Positions 11,465-22,593 of a stretch of DNA of 64,000 bases are shown here, in pieces. The notes under the pieces are model-generated. The model did not search any database and was not told where the DNA came from. It saw nothing but the letters and a program-made list of their open reading frames with translations. The position numbers and the translations under genes were made by a program. The stretch comes from Conchocele bisecta. Taxonomy: Eukaryota > Mollusca > Bivalvia > Lucinida > Thyasiridae. The stretch lies in contig JAQRGA010000032.1 of NCBI GenBank assembly GCA_029237695.1, positions 124,001 through 188,000 of the forward strand, in the 5' to 3' direction. Every line of letters starts with the position of its first letter. Position 1 is the stretch's first letter.

Positions 11465-12040
11465 ATGAATGAATATATTATAATTCTTGTTAGCACTATT
11501 TTGGTGAACAATTTTGTCTTAGTAAAGTTCTTGGGTTTGTGTCCATTTATGGGAGTGTCAAAGAAAGTTGAGACTGCAATTGGTATGGGTTTCGCCACTA
11601 CCTTTGTATTGACTTTAGCGAGTGTAAGCAGTTATTTGATTAATACTTATATCTTGACTCCACTTGATATGGAATACTTACGTACTATTGCATTTATTGT
11701 GACTATTGCAGGTGTGGTTGGTTTTACAGAATTAATTGTGAATAAAACTTCCCCTGTTTTGCATCAGTCTTTAGGTGTATTCTTGCCATTGATTACGACA
11801 AATTGTGCAGTGCTAGGCGTTGCTTTACTGAATGTTAATCAAAATAATGGATTTTTGGACTCAATAGTATATGGTTTTGGTGCGGCAATTGGTTTTTCCT
11901 TTGTGTTAGTGTTGTTTTCAACAATTCGTGAGCGCATTGACAGTGCAAATGTGCCTTTAGCTTTTCAAGGTGTGCCAATTGCACTTATTACTGCAGGGCT
12001 AATGTCAATGGCATTTATGGGTTTTAGTGGATTGGCTTAA
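11465..12040 (+). CDS. rnfA: Rnf electron transport complex subunit A
   Basis: RnfA is an integral membrane subunit of the ion-pumping ferredoxin:NAD oxidoreductase (Rnf/Rsx). The protein has six hydrophobic segments. It carries the RnfA/NqrE hallmark sequences [18 protein letters not shown] and [16 protein letters not shown], each with a conserved Cys that ligates an intramembrane iron centre in this family. Length is 191 residues, clean. Its stop overlaps the rnfB start (TAATG), opening the rnf operon. Confidence 0.97.
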   Translation: MNEYIIILVSTILVNNFVLVKFLGLCPFMGVSKKVETAIGMGFATTFVLTLASVSSYLINTYILTPLDMEYLRTIAFIVTIAGVVGFTELIVNKTSPVLHQSLGVFLPLITTNCAVLGVALLNVNQNNGFLDSIVYGFGAAIGFSFVLVLFSTIRERIDSANVPLAFQGVPIALITAGLMSMAFMGFSGLA

Positions 12041-12534
12041 TGCTTATTCCTGCTATTATTTTTTCTGTATTGGCCTCAGCATTGGGTTTAATTTTAGGCT
12101 ATGTGGCGATTAAATTTAAAGTTAATGGCAATCCATTAGTTGACCAAATTGATGCTATTTTGCCACAAACACAATGCGGGCAGTGTGATTTTACAGGGTG
12201 TCGCTCTTATGCGATAGCAATCACTAAAGGTGAGGCGCAAATTAATCAATGCCCACCTGGTGGGCAAGATGGCATAGATGCTTTGGCGCAGATACTAAAT
12301 GTGGAAACATTGCCACTTAATAAGGAGTTTGGAGAGAGTGCAAATGACCATGTAGTTTATGTTGATGAGCAATTTTGTATTGGCTGCACTTTGTGTATTC
12401 AGGCCTGTCCAGTGGATGCTTTTGTTGGTGCCCCTAAGGTAATGACAACGGATTAATTAAGATACAGAATGATAACTAGGGAGTGATTTGTTGATATCCC
12501 AGCATGCCCATGTGAACTTATATAATTTAAATCA
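12040..12534 (+). pseudogene. rnfB: Rnf complex subunit B, frameshifted in second ferredoxin motif
   Basis: RnfB carries iron-sulfur clusters that take electrons from ferredoxin into Rnf. The clean part has an N-terminal membrane anchor, the four-Cys domain (CGQCDFTGC then QCPPGG) and the first ferredoxin motif [12 protein letters not shown]. The frame closes after APKVMTTD at 12456. The second cluster motif (a DLCVDI...CP-like stretch) follows in broken frames to about 12534. This is the point where sequence quality collapses, so error is likelier than loss. Confidence 0.88.
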
Positions 12535-12591
12535 AGGGAGATAAATATTAACTTTGGAAAATAATTATATTCCAGATTTTAGAGAAGATTA

Positions 12592-14231
12592 ATGCATGGT
12601 TAATTAATTATCCTTTTAAAGGGTGGAATACATAGATTAATAGTCCATCATTTTAGCATAAAAAAACTAGTAGTTAAAACAAGTTCCGTCCGGCCAGAGC
12701 AGGCAGTATTTAATTTACTTTTGCGAACTAAAAAGTTGGAGGCGGAGAGGCAACTCCTTTGCGTAACAAATAGGCGATAAGGTACTAACAGGACAAGGAA
12801 TTGCAAAAACACTTGGGAATAGGTATTCAGCAAATATTCATGCCTCTATTTCATGGCGTAAGTTTCGGCTATTGATAAAAAAACGCTTAAATTCCACCCC
12901 CACCCCTCTGGTATTCAATAGGAATATGGTATTAGTGAATTGGATTCTGGATGGCAAGGATAAATGGATTGAGAATTGGAAAATATGACCAAGATTTTAA
13001 AATTTTAAAATTAAAACACCTGTGACGAAAGTTTATTCCAAAAAATTCATGAAGTGCAGGTGTTATTGGAATGGGCGGGTCAAGGGGTATTCCAACATAT
13101 ACAAAAATATCTAATACAACAAGATGTGGAATACTTTAATTCGTGAATGCTACTGAAAGTGTAAACCAGCAGCATTTTGTGTGACGATGTTTTCTTTAAT
13201 GCAAGAAATAACGCTAGTGATATTATGTTTTCGCGGAAACTTGAGGTGTATTTGATGTATGCATGTGGTTCATAATAACAGCAATTATTGCCATTCGAAG
13301 ATGATAAACAAGAGGCGTATCAACTCATTATTAATGACCTAATTGAATAATGATAATAATTAGTATTGTTCAAATTCCAGTAAAGTATACCTCTGGTGCG
13401 GGAGGAAAAAATATTAATTTAAGATATTGCTCGTATTGAAATACCAACCCTCAGGAAGAATTTGCATCAGAATCATGGAGTGCTATGTCAAAATGTTGCC
13501 ACAGTTAAGGCAATTTATGATGCAGTTATTTATAACAAACCTTTGGTTTCACGTATTGTTGGACGGGATTACTGGATCTGCTGTGAAAGAGCCGCCGAAA
13601 TTAAATTTGAGGTAAGACTAGCACATCATTTGCATCGTGGTTGTGATGCAATATAAGCCAAATAGCAAATCCCACACAATAAATCAGAATTTGGTGGCAT
13701 GATGATGGGTGGGTTTTGACGTGCCAAGCGTACAAGTACCCAAATTGGTAAAAATTACTAATTTTGTATTTTTGTTAATAATATTAACCCAAGCCAAAAT
13801 CAAGCTGTACAATCTTGCAATTCGCTGTGGGCAGTGTAATAAAGTATTTGGTCCAGTAGGAATTAATTACCCACAACAGCTTTTTTGGTATGGCAAAGAG
13901 TGAGAAATATAGATAGGTGGGCGATGGGTACTATAAATTTAAAAGATTGCTTCGAGTGTCGTTAGTTTTGTTGATGTAGTTTTGTCCTAGTCAAAATATT
14001 CCATTGGTTAAGTATTTTTTCGTTTTGCCAAGGCATTACCAAAGTAAACAAACCGACAATAGAACAACAAAAAACCAGATATAGGCTATAGAGAGATTTG
14101 AATTTAAAGAGTATAGAATAGAGCGAAATAAACAGAGCGTACCGAATAATGATGGCAAAAAAGAAAGAACGAATTAAAAAAATAAAAAAAAAATGGCCAG
14201 AAGAATAAAGCTCAAAAAGACAAAATATTAG
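12592..14231 (+). pseudogene. rnfC: Rnf complex subunit C, many frameshifts
   Basis: RnfC is the NADH/FMN-binding peripheral subunit with two 4Fe-4S clusters. Read by hopping frames, the order is right: FKGGIH near the start, VLTGQGIAK and ANIHASIS, the HPSG segment, the nucleotide loop around IHEAGV with GMGG, TECEP-like then CDDVL. Next come QNVATVKAIYDAV, NKPLVSRIV, the first cluster IRCGQCNKVFGPVGINYPQQ and the second cluster near 13950 (DCFEC). A Lys/Arg-rich C-terminal tail ends near 14231. Indels occur every 10-30 bases. Confidence 0.85.
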
Positions 14232-14284
14232 CAAGCAATAGTAAGGGTTTGAAAGATCTAAAAAAGGAAAAGGAAAATAAAAAA

Positions 14285-15394
14285 ATGATTACAAAATGTT
14301 TTGACTCAACCTCTCAAATTGATGCGCTCCAAGTTATTTATTGCATCTTATAACTAGGCATTGGTGAGCAAACTTATTTTTTTTCTTAGGGCCTGGGGCA
14401 TTATTATGCAAATTAAATTATTTGGCAATGAATAAGTTGGCAAATTGTAAGTAAAACAATTTTTTTCAAAAAGTTTTTTTCAAAAATCACAAAACTACCA
14501 ATTCAAACCATGGCTAATTCAGATGGGCTCTGCCTGCTTTAACTAGGCTATACTTGTTGGCAAATTTCTATTCCTAGTAATCGTCACCTTGGAGGCATAG
14601 TGGACATTGGCCGTAAGAATTTTTGCAATTAATTTTTGGCAAGCAGTTGTATGGGTGGTTTAGGTAGTAATCCTTTTAATTTCAAATCCAGCAATGGATA
14701 GGCTATGCCATTTTTTGCTAATAATTTCTTATCCATTGCAGATGAGTACTTGGGCAATTGAGTTTGTCAATTGTTTTTTGGTCAAGCATTTGATGATGTA
14801 ATTTTTAAATATTAACCAAAAACAACCCTAGATTAAAAGGATTGCTACTTAAGAGGCGCAACACGATTAGATTGAATGTAAAAAAATCGAACTAGCATTA
14901 AGGCCAAGAATAAATGTAGAGTAATTAAACGCATATTCTGTTGCTCAAACAATGGACATTATTAATATAAGGATTCTTATTTGGGCGGATTATAACTCAA
15001 CTTGCTAGGCGAGTTTCTTTTATTTTGAGGCAAATTCCAACAGCTTTTTTATATGGTATTATATTAACTGCATTTTTATTATCAATGTGTGGATTGATAG
15101 CGATGAATTATTCTAACCTGAGCAAAATCATCTAAATGATTAAGGTGGTACAATGTTTAGGTTGAATTTTTTAATTGCTACCGATCCAGGTTTTCAGCTA
15201 GCAACCAACACCTCCAAAAGGGCGGTTTTGAACTTATGGTTTTTACTTATTTGGTATATTAATTTAGTAGGTTAATCGTACTTTTGGTGGCTATCCAGAT
15301 GGTCTAAGTTGGCCATTTCGCATATTCTTTTAGGTAAATATTACAGTACCATTGATTGATTACTACACACAGCCCTAAGGTATTTGGCAAATGA
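14285..15394 (+). pseudogene. rnfD: Rnf complex subunit D, many frameshifts
   Basis: RnfD is a polytopic subunit that carries covalent FMN. Legible fragments in order: YFF-GPGAIMQIK near 14390, the KQLYGGLGSNPFNPAM stretch at 14641-14700, the FLIATDP segment near 15160, RTFGGYPDG near 15280 and IDYYTQP near 15350. The final TGA overlaps the rnfG start as ATGA. The flavinylation Thr region near 15120 is unreadable. Confidence 0.8.
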
Positions 15395-16048
15395 ATAAGA
15401 AAAAGCCCATATTCATAGCAGGAATTTTATTATTAATTTTTAACTTTTACTTTCAAGTGGTATTCCCTTGGTATTTTCTCCAAAGTGCAATACCGTCCTA
15501 CTAAAGAACGTAATTAAATATAATTGAAGAGCAATTATTGATTTAAGCGTCTTGGTGAGTTGGTCCAGGGTTAGGAATGAATAATAAAATTTTTACAAGA
15601 TATAAAATTTTAAATAGAACCTGACCTGCATAACATTTAAACAAACACTTAGTGGTTTTACCTTGCTAAGAAGAAATAATCATATTTATGCTTTACTTGA
15701 ATAAATTGAACATGTTTATCCTAAATGGTTATTTAATGGAAATACCTCCTATTGACTGGCATTGGAAAGTTGAATAATTACAAAAAACTCTTAGGCGTTT
15801 CGCGTTATTACACATAAAGAAATCTCCATGGAATTGGGCCGATAAAATAGAAACTAAAAAATCAAATTAGTATTTAAACAATTCAAAGGGATTATTCTCT
15901 TGTCTAACATGAAATAAGAAAAAACAAAGTGGGGGTTAAGCATAAAAGTTGGGCGGTGGCATTTGATGCTTTTACTGGCGCTACGATTACAACCGACTGC
16001 GCTATTTATTAGCGCTACAATTACCAAGTGTTTAGAGAATTATTTTAA
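15391..16048 (+). pseudogene. rnfG: Rnf complex subunit G, frameshifted
   Basis: RnfG is a periplasm-facing subunit with covalently bound FMN. The start MNKKKPIFIAGILLL is a membrane anchor. GVRVITHKETP at 15795 and FDAFTGATITT at 15970 are the two family signatures; the second carries the flavinylated Thr. After its stop the next gene, queA, starts within about 25 bases. No rnfE, which usually follows rnfG, is present at this place. Confidence 0.82.
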
Positions 16049-16070
16049 TACCTCCCCAATACTTTAAAAA

Positions 16071-17213
16071 ATGAAATTAAAGTGATTTTGATTTTGATAT
16101 ACACCAAATCTCTGATTGCATCAATCACCAGGAAAAAAATAAAAAAAAAGAACAGAATTCACGACTGTTGGTTGATTACAGAAATCAACTAAATCAAAGA
16201 TGCCACAATTTTTAAGCAAATAGGTGATTGTTTTTTACAATCGGGTGATTTTATTGGGTGATGAACCGAACACAACGCGTTATTTCAAGCGCGTTTTATT
16301 TGGGCATAAAAGATCAGGTGGCAAGGTTGAAAAATATGAGTGACAACGCTTACTTAAATGATAAACATGCCGTTGGCTTAATGATTCGTGCCTCTAGAGC
16401 TCCATGTTGTTGGTAGTTAAGATTACACTTGAGAAATAGTGGAAATAGTAAACAGTTTATAAGTAAGAAGAACGGTGGTTTTTAACAACACTTTGAATTT
16501 GCAACAGAATTTCATTGTTTGCATTGTTAGAGAATATTAGGACATATTTCCATTTACCCAACCATATATTGAGCGTGGTAGATGATGAACAGGATTTAAG
16601 CCGTTATCAAACGTATAAATGCCAAACATGACGGTTGCAGTTGCCGCTCCCTACGGCAATGGACTAACATTTTGATGATGCTTTTACTGGATTCTTTAAA
16701 AGACACAAAGGCGTAGTTCGGCATGTTTATTACTTTGCATCGTAGGTGCAGAGGCACTTTTCAACCATAAAAACAAACTGATAATAAAATTAAAACGACC
16801 ATGCTATGCACAGTGAGTTAATTATGAGATTTCCCAGGATTACAGTTTGATAAAATTTAATCAAACAAAAAAAAGTGGTGGGCGGAGAATTTGCTATTGG
16901 TACAACAACAGGTTTCGTTTCATATTTGGAGTCTGCTTGGCGAAAAATCTGAGCCAACTTAAATCTAGACGAAGAAGAAACCAATAAAATTTTTATTTTA
17001 TCCAGGTTATGAATAATTTAAAGTAGTGAGATATGGATGGTGACTAACTTCCAATCTAACGCCAAAGGTCATCTCTACTAATGGTTGTTAAGAAAGTGAT
17101 TTTTATAGGACGCGCAAGAATGATGGAAATTTACCAGTATGCCATAAGAAAAGAGTATCGATTCTTTTCATATGGCGATGCAATGCTTTTGGATAAATTA
17201 TGATTTACGAAAA
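16071..17213 (+). pseudogene. queA: tRNA preQ1(34) ribosyltransferase-isomerase QueA, many frameshifts
   Basis: QueA uses S-adenosylmethionine to build epoxyqueuosine at tRNA position 34. Legible pieces in order: MKLSDFDFDI, GDLLVVNRTRVIPARLFG (16240-16300), LNDKHAVGLMIRASRAP, VAAPTAGLHFDDAL (16630-16680), TLHVGAGTFQP (16730-16760), SGGRIIAIGTTT, IFILSRL-like YPGY and [11 protein letters not shown] at 17155-17195. The stop TGA overlaps the start of the next gene. The gene is easily assigned, but the frame changes at least a dozen times. Confidence 0.85.
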
Positions 17214-17552
17214 TACATTAATGACTGTAAAAATTGAACCTAGTTAAATTCTTTGGGTTAAGGTTTTTATTAAGAGAAAAGTTAAGAAATTTAGTTAGCG
17301 TACAGCAGCAGAAAAATCTGAAATATTTAGAATTATAGATGTTACTGAAAAGTTAATATTAGAGTATTTTGATGCATATAAGGTTAATATTGCATCTTTT
17401 GGCAACATATTGCCGTAAGTTCATTGGTATATTATGTCGCGTTTTGAAACAGATAGCTATTTCTAAGAGTCAATGTGGGGGGGGCAAAGAAATGGGCGGT
17501 TAGATTTACCTAGTTTTGAAGTATTTTTTTTTACAAATTAAAGAATCAATTA
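17210..17552 (+). pseudogene. HIT family hydrolase, frameshifted
   Basis: HIT proteins hydrolyse or transfer nucleoside phosphoramidates and dinucleoside polyphosphates. The fragment starts [15 protein letters not shown]. It then shows VTEKLILEYFDAYKVNIASF and GNILP followed by HWYIMSRFETDSYF; the HxHxH-like histidine triad is damaged by single-base errors. It ends in DLPSFEVFF. The order fits the short bacterial HIT subfamily that ends in a MWG-type tail. The start overlaps the queA stop, so they were co-transcribed. Confidence 0.7.
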
Positions 17553-17793
17553 TGAATACAATTAAAAAATATAACTGGATAATTTAAAGAACAACAGTAG
17601 GGGGCATTGTTAGTTTTTTTTAGTAGCAAGAATTGTAACATGTATTAAATCATAAAATTTAAAATTAATAAAAAGTTTTCATCTCAATTCCCGCATGTAA
17701 ATAGTTTATATTGATTGTGAATAATTGCAGAAAGTGCGTACAATAATAATACTTTAAAAGGTAAGGGTTGGTAAAAAGTAAGGGTAAAAGGTT

Positions 17794-17835
<42 letters not shown>

Positions 17836-18109
17836 ACCCCCCCCCCCCCCCCCCCCCCCCCCCCACCCTGGGTGCTAAAATAAAATATTTCTATTAATAT
17901 AATGCATAGTTTTTAGTTTGTTAAATTTTTAAGAAATAAAATTAAAAAAAAATGACTAAAATATTAGGCTTAATTTAATTCTTGTTGTTAGTCAACGTTT
18001 TATTCTATAACAATTAAAATTTGTGTTTTAATTGATTTATAGAATAAAAAGTTTATGAATCAATAAATATTTTTAAGTTGATGTTTGTTATAGAGAACAC
18101 TATCGCCAA
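17553..18109. other. Gene-free AT-rich stretch around a long poly-C run
   Basis: No reading frame here resembles a gene. A run of about 74 bases at 17795-17868 is all C apart from an A at 17836 and 17865. Flanks are AT-rich with G-rich words (AAGGGTT, AAGGGT) just before it. A poly-Gly frame on the minus strand is only the translation of this run. Whether the run exists in the genome is doubtful. Confidence 0.7.
18002..18045. repeat. Long AT-rich inverted repeat
   Basis: ATTCTATAACAATTAAAA and the downstream arm TTTTAATTGATTTATAGAAT can pair over 18 bases with a two-base bulge around a six-base loop. It lies between the HIT gene and the HbpS-like gene and could serve as a bidirectional terminator. 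It is the only strong hairpin in this noisy stretch. Confidence 0.5.
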
Positions 18110-18556
18110 GCGGTTTTGAATACTATTACACAAAAGAATAAAATTGGACTTAAGATTTAGCAAACCGAATTTTAGCTATAATTGACAATTAAAAAATATC
18201 AAGAAATGAGTTATCAAGTTTCAGCCGTTGTGGTAGATAAATACGGTAATATGCGTGTTGCTCTTCGAGATGATTTAACAGCTAAATTTTACATTAGAGA
18301 TTGCACAAAGTAAGGCAAATATGATGATTATATCTGGTACTAAAGTGGTGACTTTAAAGCATCGCGTGAAGACATTCGTCAAGAGTTAAACCATATAAAT
18401 TGCTTAATTGTTATGCAAGGTGGTATGCCAATTACTATTGCCGGATCTGTTATTGGCGCGATAGGTGTGAGTGGTGCTCCTGGTGGTGATTTATATGAAT
18501 TTTGCGCTGATTATGCAATCAAAAAATTATAAGAGCGCATTGAATTTGTAGATTAA
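18110..18556 (+). pseudogene. GlcG/HbpS-like (DUF336) protein, frameshifted
   Basis: The GlcG/HbpS family are small alpha/beta proteins; some members bind haem or cobalamin, and function here is unknown. Clear pieces are MSYQVSAVVVDKYGNMRVAL, the IAQSKANMMIISGTK stretch, ASREDIRQELNHINCLIVMQ and GGMPITIAGSVIGAIGVSGA, ending in IEFVD. The glycine-rich GAIGVSGAPGG near the C-terminus is diagnostic. Two or three indels break the middle; the N-terminus before MSYQ is uncertain. Confidence 0.72.
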
Positions 18557-18558
18557 TT

Positions 18559-19303
18559 TTACAGGCTGTTATTGATTTTTTTAATATTAAGTTGAAATTG
18601 ATTTGCAAGTTCCAGTGTTCGCTTCAGTCTTTGATGAGCTAATCTACAAATGCATTTGTGCTTTAGATCACTTTCAAAGGCTTTAATTATTTTTTGTTCT
18701 AATTTATATTTATCAAAGGTTTTGTTAGTCAGTGCATTTTGCAGTTTTAAAATATAGCTTAATACATTATGCATTAGCTTAAGATGATTGTTATGTAGGT
18801 CATCAACTGCGCTGTCTAGTTCAATTGTTAATCCCGCAATATTTGTGGTTAGAATATATAAATTTTTTAACACTAATTCAAACAATAATTCATTTTCATC
18901 GGCAACAGTATGTGCTGGAATATTAATAACTCTGTTAAAATTTCTGTTTTAGTACCCCAAATATAGGTGAGGATATTAAAGCTTTAGTGTCTATGCCTTT
19001 TTTTTTAAATCACACTAAAAACACTGTTAGGTTAATAAAATTGTATACTAGCCAATCACTCATTTTGCATTATTGGCACACTATTTTTCTATTGTTTAAG
19101 GATAGATTTTAACGCTCTGATTGTAAATCTTCTTTCACAGGCACAAACTAAAATAAATTCAGGATCGATAGATGGGCACAATTCATCGATATTAGTGATT
19201 CTAGTGACAATGGGGGTAAACAGGTGGGTTATTTTTTTAAAAAGATACGAGTAAATACACTGCCTAACTTGCCAAGACCTAATGCAACAATGGGCCTATT
19301 CAT
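18559..19303 (-). pseudogene. Ketopantoate-reductase-like Rossmann protein, frameshifted
   Basis: The N-terminus [20 protein letters not shown] is a Rossmann nucleotide-binding start (GxGxxG). It is followed by a broken middle with ELLPSDW-like, VWFKKKGIDTKALISSPIFG pieces. The C-terminal 108 residues are clean and helical (FELVLKNLYILTTNIAGLTI). The layout resembles ketopantoate reductase relatives of unknown substrate, not a proven PanE. Its ATG overlaps the sucD TGA as ATGA, so it is the last gene of a sucCD operon. Breaks fall between 18890 and 19270. Confidence 0.5.
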
Positions 19304-20169
19304 TTTAAAACATTTAGCAAGGTTTCGCCTATAGTTGCAGGACTTAGTGAGATTACCACACCTGCATTCTTTAAGGCTTTGATTTTATCTTTTGCTTTGC
19401 CTGAGGCACCACTAATTACTGCGCCTGCATGCCCCATACGCTTACCTTTTGGTGCGGTGAGTCCTGCGATATATGACACTACAGGTTTTGATACATTAGA
19501 CTGAATATATTCTGCCGCTTCTTCTTCAGCTGACCCACCAATCTCACCAACCATAATAATAGACTGTGTTTGTTCATCAGTTTCAAATAACGCTAAACAA
19601 TCAATAAAATTTGTCCCACTAATAGGATCGCCACCAATACCAATACAAGTGCTTTGCCCGAGTCCAACTTGGGTAGTTTGATGTACTGCTTCATAAGTCA
19701 GTGTGCCAGAACGAGATACCACACCAACACTACCAACTTGGTGAATATTGCCTGGCATAATACCCAATTTGCATTCATCTGGTGTAATCACACCAGGGCA
19801 GTTTGGACCAATTAAAGTCGAGTTTGAACCTTTTAAAATAGCTTTAACTTTAAGCATATCTTGTACTGGTATGCCTTCGGTGATACAAGCAATTATAGGT
19901 ATTCCAGCTTCAATCGCTTCAACAATTGAAGCATAAGCAAAACGCGGTGGTACATAAATCATAGTAGCATCGGCACTCGTCTCATTCATTGCCTCAATAA
20001 CTGAGTTAAATACTGGTAAATTTAGGTGTGTTTGTCCGCCTTTGCTAGGGGTTACGCCACCAACAAACTGCGTACCATAAGCAATAGATTGTTCTGAGTG
20101 GAAAGTGCCTTGTTTACCAGTAAAGCCCTGAGTGATAACTTTGGTATTTTTGTTAATTAATACACTCAT
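19300..20169 (-). CDS. sucD: Succinyl-CoA ligase, alpha subunit
   Basis: SucD binds CoA and carries the phospho-His in the TCA-cycle step succinyl-CoA to succinate. Visible motifs: the N-terminal CoA-binding [32 protein letters not shown], and the active His in GHAGAVISG near residue 246. The 289-residue length is standard. Its start overlaps the end of sucC (ATG inside the last codons), as in most bacteria. Confidence 0.97.
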   Translation of the reverse strand: MSVLINKNTKVITQGFTGKQGTFHSEQSIAYGTQFVGGVTPSKGGQTHLNLPVFNSVIEAMNETSADATMIYVPPRFAYASIVEAIEAGIPIIACITEGIPVQDMLKVKAILKGSNSTLIGPNCPGVITPDECKLGIMPGNIHQVGSVGVVSRSGTLTYEAVHQTTQVGLGQSTCIGIGGDPISGTNFIDCLALFETDEQTQSIIMVGEIGGSAEEEAAEYIQSNVSKPVVSYIAGLTAPKGKRMGHAGAVISGASGKAKDKIKALKNAGVVISLSPATIGETLLNVLK

Positions 20170-21326
20170 ACTGACAACTCCACAATTTTAATCGCTGCTT
20201 GGGTTAAATTTTTCTCAGTGTAAATATTGTATTTAGATTTACTTAATAATGCCAATCCTTGCGCAGCATTTGTACCTTCAAGGCGCACAACAATCGGCAA
20301 TATTAATCCCACTTTTTCAATTGCTTGCAAGATACCCTCAGCAATCAAATCACAACGCACGATACCACCAAAAATATTAACTAAAAGGCCTTTTATATTT
20401 ATTTCGGTCTGAATCAATTCAAAGGCTTTAGCAACCCTATCAGCAGTCGTGCCGCCACCTACATCTAAAAAATTAGCTGGAGAGCCGCCATGATGTTCAA
20501 TTAAATCCATTGTTGCCATCGCTAATCCTGCACCATTTACCATACAACCAATTGTGCCATTCAATGATATATAATTTAGCTGATATTGCCTAGCCTCATT
20601 TTCTTTTTTATCTTCTTGAGATATATCACGCAACTGCATAATATCTTCATGACGATACAAGGCATTATCATCAAAATCAATCTTACTATCAAGCGCCAGT
20701 AAAGTGTTTTTTGCCGTGATAACCAAGGGATTAATCTCAATTAAACTAACGTCTTTAGTAATAAAAATATTATACAATCCAAGTAAGGTCTGATTAAATT
20801 GCTTAGCTAATGCATTTGCAAGATTAAGTTGTTTAGCAATAGAATTACAGTCTTGTTTGTTTAGTATGTTAAGTGGGTCAATGCCAAATTTAATGATTTT
20901 ATTGGGTGTTTCACTTGCAACTTTTTCAATATCCATACCACCTTCGGTAGATGCTAAAACAGTGATTTTTTGTGTTTGCCTATCTACCAATAAACCTAAA
21001 TATAACTCTTGTTTAATATTTTGTCCTACTTCAATCAATAGCTGGTTAATCGGCAAACCGTTAACATCAGTTTGTGGGGTGATGAGTTGTGAGCCAAGTA
21101 ATTTTTCACAAGTATTTTCTACTTCTTTAACACAACGACAAAGTATAACACCACCACCCTTGCCACGGCCACCTGCATGCACTTGTGCTTTTACCACCCA
21201 AGTACTGCCGCCTAATTCTAAGCAAGCATTGCTTACCTCTTTTGTATTTGAAATTAAAATACTTTTAGGTATTTTAATGTTGTTTTGACTAAATAATGTT
21301 TTAGCTTGGTATTCATGTATGTGCAT
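20166..21326 (-). CDS. sucC: Succinyl-CoA ligase, beta subunit
   Basis: SucC is the ATP-grasp subunit that binds nucleotide and magnesium. The start [17 protein letters not shown] is typical. [14 protein letters not shown] is the nucleotide loop, EINPLVIT supplies a metal ligand, and the C-terminal half has [11 protein letters not shown] and LDVGGG. Length is 386 residues, clean. The 200-base region upstream must contain the promoter, but I see no strong match to consensus. Confidence 0.97.
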   Translation of the reverse strand: MHIHEYQAKTLFSQNNIKIPKSILISNTKEVSNACLELGGSTWVVKAQVHAGGRGKGGGVILCRCVKEVENTCEKLLGSQLITPQTDVNGLPINQLLIEVGQNIKQELYLGLLVDRQTQKITVLASTEGGMDIEKVASETPNKIIKFGIDPLNILNKQDCNSIAKQLNLANALAKQFNQTLLGLYNIFITKDVSLIEINPLVITAKNTLLALDSKIDFDDNALYRHEDIMQLRDISQEDKKENEARQYQLNYISLNGTIGCMVNGAGLAMATMDLIEHHGGSPANFLDVGGGTTADRVAKAFELIQTEINIKGLLVNIFGGIVRCDLIAEGILQAIEKVGLILPIVVRLEGTNAAQGLALLSKSKYNIYTEKNLTQAAIKIVELSV

Positions 21327-21530
21327 AATGTTTATTTTTTTTAATCAAAATTAAGGACTAGTCAATAAAATGTCACACTTAAAATAGGTAACATTCACTT
21401 CTATAGATTTCTATATCAGTAATTTTTATTATAGGTTTTATAGATATATATTTTTAAATGTTTCATAACTACCAATTTTAGCAAAATTTATTATAAATGA
21501 TTTTGTTTGTATTGCCCTTATTATGAGTCT

Positions 21531-21825
21531 TTAAATTTTTTTATATTCTCTAATATAAAGGCTTTTGTTTTTTTCTTTAAGAATTTTAACTATATTAAAA
21601 AACAAATATCCTCTATCATTTTTATCATTAAAACCCTGTCTATGGCCTGTAATAGAAAATGGTTGATAAGGAAAGCCTGCGAATAAATCAATAAAAGTAA
21701 AACCAGATTCCTTGCCATGGACGATATTTCCTGTTTTAAAAGGGTCTAACATACCAATTTGAAAGGCATTTTCTGCACAGTCAATGTTGTTTTTTGAGAG
21801 AATTTCCTTGGATGCAGTTAATGTC
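21531..21825 (-). pseudogene. DNA cytosine-5 methyltransferase relic
   Basis: C5-methyltransferases methylate cytosine within a recognition site. Here motif I (FIDLFAG) runs straight into motif IV (FPYQPFS), so the roughly 60 residues that normally separate them are gone without a frame change. The catalytic Cys of the PCQ motif reads Tyr. GHRQGFNDKN-RGYLFF and VKILKEK follow, and LENV of motif VI is degraded to IREY before a stop. No target-recognition domain follows and no restriction gene is seen. The fragment borders clean sequence beside sucC, so this is probably a true decayed gene. Confidence 0.75.
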
Positions 21826-21915
21826 TTTTATTTTTAACATAGTATTATTTTACAAACAAAATCTGGCGTGATTTAAGTAAAATAAAATATTTTATTTACT
21901 GTAGTTTTTTTAGTA

Positions 21916-22511
21916 ATGGCAAATTATTCTACTAGTCAATTCAAAAATGGCTTAAAGTTAATACTAGGTGGTAACCCTTGTTCGAATAACACAAATGTGA
22001 TATTCGAAACCTGTGCAAAATGGCAAGCATCTAATCGCGTAAAACTCAAAGTGATTTAATTACGGGTAAGACTTTTAGAGAGTACTTTCAAATCTAGGAT
22101 GAGGTCTTTAGTGAGGTGCTCTGATGTGGATTATATAGAATTACAATTAAACTATATAACGCTGGCAATCGTGGAATTTTTTGGAATTAGATTTCGTTTG
22201 AGCAATACTCTATTGACGATACAATCTATGGGATGATTCTAGAGGTTATTTTAGTAAGCAAGATATATGTAATAGTCACCTTTGAAAAAAAACCCAATCT
22301 TAGTAATACCGCGCAAGATCATGTTATTCTGTAGGTAGAGTAGGAAACCTGATCCAGGATTACAATGCGACACTGCCGGCACAGTTGTAAGCCAGCAACG
22401 ATGAACACTGGTGTAGTATGCAAGTTCCCACCACTTATTAGCGTTGTGATAAGGTAAAAGTTTTGACACAAGAATAAACGAAAATGATAGTACGAACTTA
22501 ATTGTATTATA
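21916..22511 (+). pseudogene. efp: Elongation factor P, frameshifted
   Basis: EF-P rescues ribosomes stalled at polyproline. The start [20 protein letters not shown] is EF-P domain I. The loop carrying the modified Lys reads as [11 protein letters not shown], with the Lys kept at about position 34-35. Later NYI-GNRGIFW, SIDDTIYG, the SDPGLRGDTAGT-like stretch near 22350-22380 and KPATMNTGV-like residues near 22395 follow across frames. The last 300 bases are very noisy. The gene that modifies EF-P follows directly. Confidence 0.85.
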
Positions 22512-22593
22512 AAATTCTATTTCTATGTTAGTTAATACGGAACATATAGCAAATATTTACTAATAATAAGAATTTTATTTAAACAATTAACAC

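Noticed and set aside
17684..17866. Glycine-rich protein on the minus strand
   Set aside because: It is only the translation of the poly-C run; it has no ribosome-binding site and no relatives.
21531..21825. Active restriction-modification system
   Set aside because: The methyltransferase lacks the segment between motifs I and IV, its catalytic Cys and its recognition domain, and no nuclease gene is near.
22251..22469. A 72-residue minus-strand ORF
   Set aside because: It is antisense to the noisy part of efp, where EF-P domain III residues can be traced on the plus strand.
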